A stretch of 22,500 bases of DNA from Cryptomeria japonica (Eukaryota > Streptophyta > Pinopsida > Cupressales > Cupressaceae), in the NCBI RefSeq assembly GCF_030272615.1, contig NW_026729342.1:7501-30000 (forward strand), read 5' to 3'. Under the pieces are notes generated by a model. The model made no database searches and was not told where the DNA came from. It saw only the letters and a list, made by a program, of their open reading frames with translations. The translations under genes and the position numbers were made by a program. Numbering within the stretch: the first letter of the stretch is position 1; each line of letters opens with the position of its first letter. Of this stretch, positions 18,492 through 22,500 are shown one piece after another.

Positions 18492-18531
18492 ACTGTGTTG
18501 TCTCACGCAGCCCCCTCCGTGCCCCTCTATC

Positions 18532-18600
18532 TCGACCGATGTTGGTGCTTGAAAGGGTTGGGATCGCTCGGATTTATAAACGTGCACCACCATTTGTCGA
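18532..18600 (+). other. Leader hairpin H2 (after promoter element 12)
   Basis: Arms 18532-18548 and 18584-18600 pair over 17 positions with two mismatches and one G-U, around a 35-nt loop containing TCGCTCGGAT. The arm begins about 45 nt after the predicted start. Confidence 0.6.
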
Positions 18601-18971
18601 GTGTGAGGGACGCGGCAGGTCTCCTAAATGCTATGCGGGCGCTCTCTGAGAATCTCTATCCGGCCTCGACACAGACTAGTCTTGCTGAATGGTTTGGCAC
18701 TGGTAGTCGATCCAACACGTCGTTGTTGTGGCCGCCTAGGCGATTCGATTCGAGCCCCCGTCTAGCTTTTGGGTTGCTTGGCGGATTTTGCCCTATCCGC
18801 AAGTGAGCTCGGTCCCTAAACGTTCGAGAAACCCGATTGCTATGCGCCGACTCTCTTTCTTGCGAGCCTCCATCTAGCTTTTGGGTCTCTACGGAACGGA
18901 AGTCGGAATCTGGGACCGTTGTTTGATTCGAGCAGGCAGACTACGGTTGTGCGAGAATCGGACAAATAACT

Positions 18972-18981
18972 TATATAGGGG
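18972..18981 (+). promoter_or_regulatory. Pol I promoter-like element 13, likely gene promoter for the 35S pre-rRNA
   Basis: TATATAGGGGAGGTGTTG, 490 bp after element 12, preceded by GAGAATCGGACAAATAACT. It is the rightmost start motif and leads directly into the 188-bp repeat array without another promoter, so it is the best candidate for the pre-rRNA start (about 18977). The strongest hairpin of the set follows at 19010-19096. Choosing this one as the gene promoter is inference, since 18S lies outside the window. Confidence 0.75.
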
Positions 18982-19009
18982 AGGTGTTGACTGGAGCATT
19001 CTCCCCGTG

Positions 19010-19096
19010 CCCCTCTAACTCGACCAATGCTGGCGCTACGAACGGTGGTAGCGCTCGGATTTTCATTGAGCGCCAGCATTGGTCGATTTAGAGGGG
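19010..19096 (+). other. Leader hairpin H3 (after promoter element 13)
   Basis: Arms 19010-19037 and 19069-19096 pair over 28 positions with one C-U mismatch, around a 31-nt loop containing AGCGCTCGGAT. The core equivalent to H1 and H2 begins at 19020, about 43 nt after the predicted start. As DNA this is also a long inverted repeat. Confidence 0.85.
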
Positions 19097-19340
19097 CATG
19101 CGAGATTCCCGAATGCTATGCGAGGGCTCTAACGGAAATGTCTATTGGTTTCGGTATGGATGCAATTGCGAGTGGTTCGGCAAAGGTAGTCGTTCCGATG
19201 CGTCCATGTCGTGGCCAAATCGATAATTCGATTTGAGCCCTCGTATAGCATTTGGGTCTCTCGATGTGATTCCGCATTCCAGTCCCTTTGGGCACTGCTT
19301 GAGCCGCATCCCAGGGGGTTCCCTTCCCAATAATCTGCCT
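19097..19340 (+). other. Presumed 5' ETS leader before the 188-bp repeats
   Basis: Transcribed if element 13 is the start. It contains GAATGCTATGCGAGGGCTC and GGCAAAGGTAGTCGTTCC, which are diverged relatives of GATTGCTATGCGGTGAGGCTC and CACTGGTAGTCGCCCC in the 188-bp repeats. The repeats therefore probably arose from this leader. No gene is seen. Confidence 0.6.
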
Positions 19341-22300
19341 CGCAACCCGATTGCTATGCGGTGAGGCTCCTCGGCCGCCTCGGAACTATCTGTGTATCAG
19401 ACGCATCGCGGGATAAGGGGTTGGCAACGGTAGTCGCCCCAAGCGCGTCCGATGCTTGGACCATTCCGAGGCGGCCCTGAAGCCTCTTCCGTCTAGCCGT
19501 TGGGTCCTTCTCGCCGCATCCCTCGCCTCGCACCCCGATTGCTATGCGGTGAGGCTCCTCGGCCGCCTCGGAACTATCTGTGTATCGGACGCGTCGCGGG
19601 ATAAGGGGTTGTCACTGGTAGTCGCCCCAAGCGCGTCCGATGCTTGGACCATTCCGAGGCGGCCCTGAAGCCTCTTCCCGTCTAGCCGTTGGGTCCTTCT
19701 CGCCGCATCCCTCGCCTCGCACCCCCGATTGCTATGCGGTGAGGCTCCTCGGCCGCCTCGGAACTATCTGTGTATCGGGACGCGTCGCGGGATAAGGGGT
19801 TGTCATTGGTAGTCGCCCAAGCGCGTCCGATGCTTGGACATTCGGGCGAGTCTGGCCGAGGGTCCTCGGCCCCTAGCCTCGTTCCCGTCTAGCGTTGAGG
19901 TCCTCTCGCCGCATCCCTCGCCTCGCACCCCGATTGCTATGCGGTGAGTCCTCGGCCGCCTTGGAACTATCTGTCGCGGAAATCGACGCGAAAAGGGGTT
20001 GTCACTGGTAGTCGCCCCAAGCGCGTCCGATGCTTAGACCATTCCGAGGCGGACCCGAAGCCTCTTCCGTCTAGCCGTTGGGTCCTTCTCGCCGCATCCT
20101 TCGCCTCGCACCCCGATTGCTATGCGGTGAGGCTCCTCGGCCGCCTCGGAACTATCTGTGTATCGGACGCGTCGCGGGATAAGGGGTTGTCACTGGTAGT
20201 CGCCCCAAGCGCGTCCGATGCTTGGACCATTCCGAGGCGGACCCGAAGCCTCTTCCGTCTAGCCGTTGGGTCCTTCTCGCCGCATCCCTCGCCTCGCACC
20301 CCGATTGCTATGCGGTGAGGCTCCTCGGCCGCCTTGGAACTATCTGTGTATCGGACGCGTCGCGGGATAAGGGGTTGTCACTGGTAGTCGCCCCAAGCGC
20401 GTCCGATGCTTGGACCATTCCGAGGCGGACCCGAAGCCTCTTCCGTCTAGCCGTTGGGTCCTTCTCGCCGCATCCCTCGCCTCGCACCCCGATTGCTATG
20501 CGGTGAGGCTCCTCGGCCGCCTTGGAACTATCTGTGTATCGGACGCGTCGCGGGATAAGGGGTTGTCACTGGTAGTCGCCCCAAGCGCGTCCGATGCTTG
20601 GACCATTCCGAGGCGGACCCGAAGCCTCTTCCGTCTAGCCGTTGGGTCCTTCTCGCCGCATCCCTCGCCTCGCACCCCGATTGCTATGCGGTGAGGCTCC
20701 TCGGCCGCCTTGGAACTATCTGTGTATCGGACGCGTCGCGGGATAAGGGGTTGTCACTGGTAGTCGCCCCAAGCGCGTCCGATGCTTGGACCATTCCGAG
20801 GCGGCCCCGAAGCCTCTTCCGTGTAGCCGTTGGGTCCTTCTCGCCGCATCCCTCGCCTCGCACCCCGATTGCTATGCGGTGAGGCTCCTCGGCCGCCTTG
20901 GAACTATCTGTGTATCGGACGCGTCGCGGGATAAGGGGTTGTCACTGGTAGTCGCCCCAAGCGCGTCCGATGCTTGGACCATTCCGAGGCGGCCCCGAAG
21001 CCTCTTCCGTGTAGCCGTTGGGTCCTTCTCGCCGCATCCCTCGCCTCGCACCCCGATTGCTATGCGGTGAGGCTCCTCGGCCGCCTTGGAACTATCTGTG
21101 TATCGGACGCGTCGCGGGATAAGGGGTTGTCACTGGTAGTCGCCCCAAGCGCGTCCGATGCTTGGACCATTCCGAGGCGGACCTGAAGCCTCTTCCCTCT
21201 AGCCGTTGGGGCTTTCTCGCCGCATCCCTCGCCTCGCACCCCGATTGCTATGCTGTGAGGCTCCTCGGCCGCCTTGGAACTATCTGTGTATCGGACGCAT
21301 CGCGGGATAAGGGGTTGGCAGTGGTAGTCGCCCCAAGCGCATCCGATGCTTGGACCATTCCGAGGCGGCCCTGCAGCCTCTTCCGTCTAGCCGTTGGGGC
21401 CATCTCGCCGCATCCCCCACCTCGCACCACGATTGCTATGCGGTGAGGCTCCTTGGCCGCCTCGGAACTATCTGTGTATCGGACGCATCGCGGGATAAGG
21501 GGTTGTCACTGGTAGTCGCCCCAAGCGCGTCCGATGCTTGGACTATTCCGAGGCGGCCCTGCAGCCTCTTCCGTCTAGCCGTTGGGGCCATCTCGCTGCA
21601 TCCCCCACCTCCTCGGCCGCCTCGGAACTATCTGTGTATCGGACGCATCGCGGGATAAGGGGTTGGCAGTGGTAGTCGCCCCAAGCGCGTCCGATGCTTG
21701 GACTATTCCGAGGCAGCCCTGCAGCCTCTTCCGTCTAGCCTTTGGGGCCATCTCGCCGCATCCCTCGCCTCGCACCCCGATTGCTATGCGGTGAGGCTCC
21801 TCGGCCGCCTGGGAACTATCTTCGTATCGGACGCATCGCGGGATAAGGGGTTGTCACTGGTAGTCGCCCCAAGCGCGTCCGATGCTTGGACTATTCCGAG
21901 GCGGCCCTGTGGCCTCTTCCGTCTAGCCGTTGGGGCCATCTCGCCGCATCCCCCACCTCGCACCCCGATTGCTATGCGGTGAGGCTCTTCGGCCGCCTTG
22001 GAACTATCTTCGTATCGGACGCATTGCGGGATAAGGGGTTGTCACTGGTAGTGGCCCCAAGCGCGTCCGATGCTTGGACTATTCCGAGGCGGCCCTGCAG
22101 CCTCTTCCGTCTAGCCGTTGGGGCCATCTCGCCGCATCCCCCACCTCGCACCCCGATTGCTATGCGGTGAGGCTCCTCGGCCGCCTTGGAACTATCTTCG
22201 TATCGGACGCATCGCGGGATAAGGGGTTGTCACTGGTAGTCGCCCCAAGCGCGTCCGATGCTTGGACTATTCCGACGCGGCCCTGTGGCCTCTTCCGTCT

Positions 22301-22500
22301 AGCCGTTGGGGCCATCTCGCCGCATCCCCCACCTCGCACCCCGATTGCTATGCGGTGAGGCTCCTCGGCCGCCTTGGAACCATCTTCGTATCGGACGCAT
22401 CGCGGGATAGGGGGCTGTCACTGGTAGTCGCCCCAAGCGTGTCCGATGCTTGGACCATTCCTAGGCGGCCCTGAAGCCTCTTCCGTCTAGCCGTTGGGGC
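19341..22500 (+). repeat. 188-bp tandem repeat array, presumed 5' ETS
   Basis: About 17 units measured at GATTGCTATGC: 19349, 19537, 19727, 19932, 20115, then every 188 bp to 21431, one unit lacking about 28 bp (21431 to 21779 is 348), then 188 bp to 22343, with the last cut by the window. Each unit has GGCTCCTCGGCCGCCT, GGAACTATCTGTGTATCGG, GCGGGATAAGGGGTTG, GGTAGTCGCCCCAAGCG and CCGATGCTTGGACCATTCC. Units 20303-21243 are nearly identical. Units before 20115 have odd lengths (190, 205, 183) and homopolymer indels. Units after 21350 form a separate subtype (GGGGCCATCTCG, CCCCCACC). Open frames across units are incidental. Confidence 0.92.

Noticed and set aside
20222-22474. Series of identical 94-codon frames starting MDHSEA or MDYSEA
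   Set aside because: This is the 188-bp repeat translated unit by unit. The frame stops in the next unit because 188 is not divisible by three, and the position fits a 5' ETS.
19349-22500. Start of 18S rRNA
   Set aside because: No conserved 18S 5' sequence (such as the TACCTGGTTGATCCTGCC region) appears; the 188-bp repeats run to the window edge.

Overview
No protein-coding gene is supported in this window. It reads as a very large intergenic spacer (IGS) of plant nuclear ribosomal DNA, running on the + strand toward an 18S gene that would lie beyond the right edge. Three things support this. (1) Two complete 5S rRNA genes lie on the minus strand at 4089-4206 and 12013-12130. (2) Thirteen copies of the plant RNA polymerase I start motif TATATAGGGG lie on the + strand between 14845 and 18981. 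(3) Long tandem repeats follow the last promoter, as expected of a repetitive 5' external transcribed spacer (5' ETS). No 18S, 5.8S or 28S sequence is visible. The 5S sequence looks gymnosperm-like, and 5S genes embedded in the 35S spacer (linked or L-type rDNA) are known in Ginkgo, some other gymnosperms, Artemisia-type Asteraceae and early land plants. A gymnosperm is the best guess, but the species cannot be fixed from the window alone.

Layout. 1-13388: a GC-rich, stop-poor region built of nested repeats full of GGTGCGCACC palindromes and punctuated by about 115-bp AT-rich islands. It contains two nearly identical 5.46-kb copies (1-5460 and 7925-13388), each ending in a 5S gene and a CACCC minisatellite. 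Between them is a 2.46-kb partial copy without a 5S gene (5461-7924). 13389-14580: a long extension of the CACCC minisatellite. 14581-14770: short GTGCACC repeats. 14771-15780: six Pol I promoter repeats, mostly on a 157-bp period. 15834-16462: an array of 38- and 52-bp palindromic units. 16463-17628: four promoter repeats on an exact 311-bp period. 17628-17960: a GTCCGATGACC array. 17961-19340: three further promoter repeats (spacing 441 and 490 bp), each followed by leader-like sequence that can form a conserved hairpin. 19341-22500: about 17 copies of a 188-bp repeat, cut by the window edge.

How it would work (inference). Pol I initiates at the gene promoter, probably the rightmost element near 18977, and perhaps at the upstream spacer promoters, transcribing rightward through the 188-bp repeats into 18S. 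The 5S genes are transcribed leftward by Pol III from internal promoters. The most notable observations are the two 5S genes in one IGS, the hairpins at fixed distance downstream of every Pol I start motif with paired base changes, and a duplication breakpoint at the centre of a 24-bp palindrome. The many long open frames in the first 13 kb are by-products of GC-rich, stop-poor repeats and are not genes.
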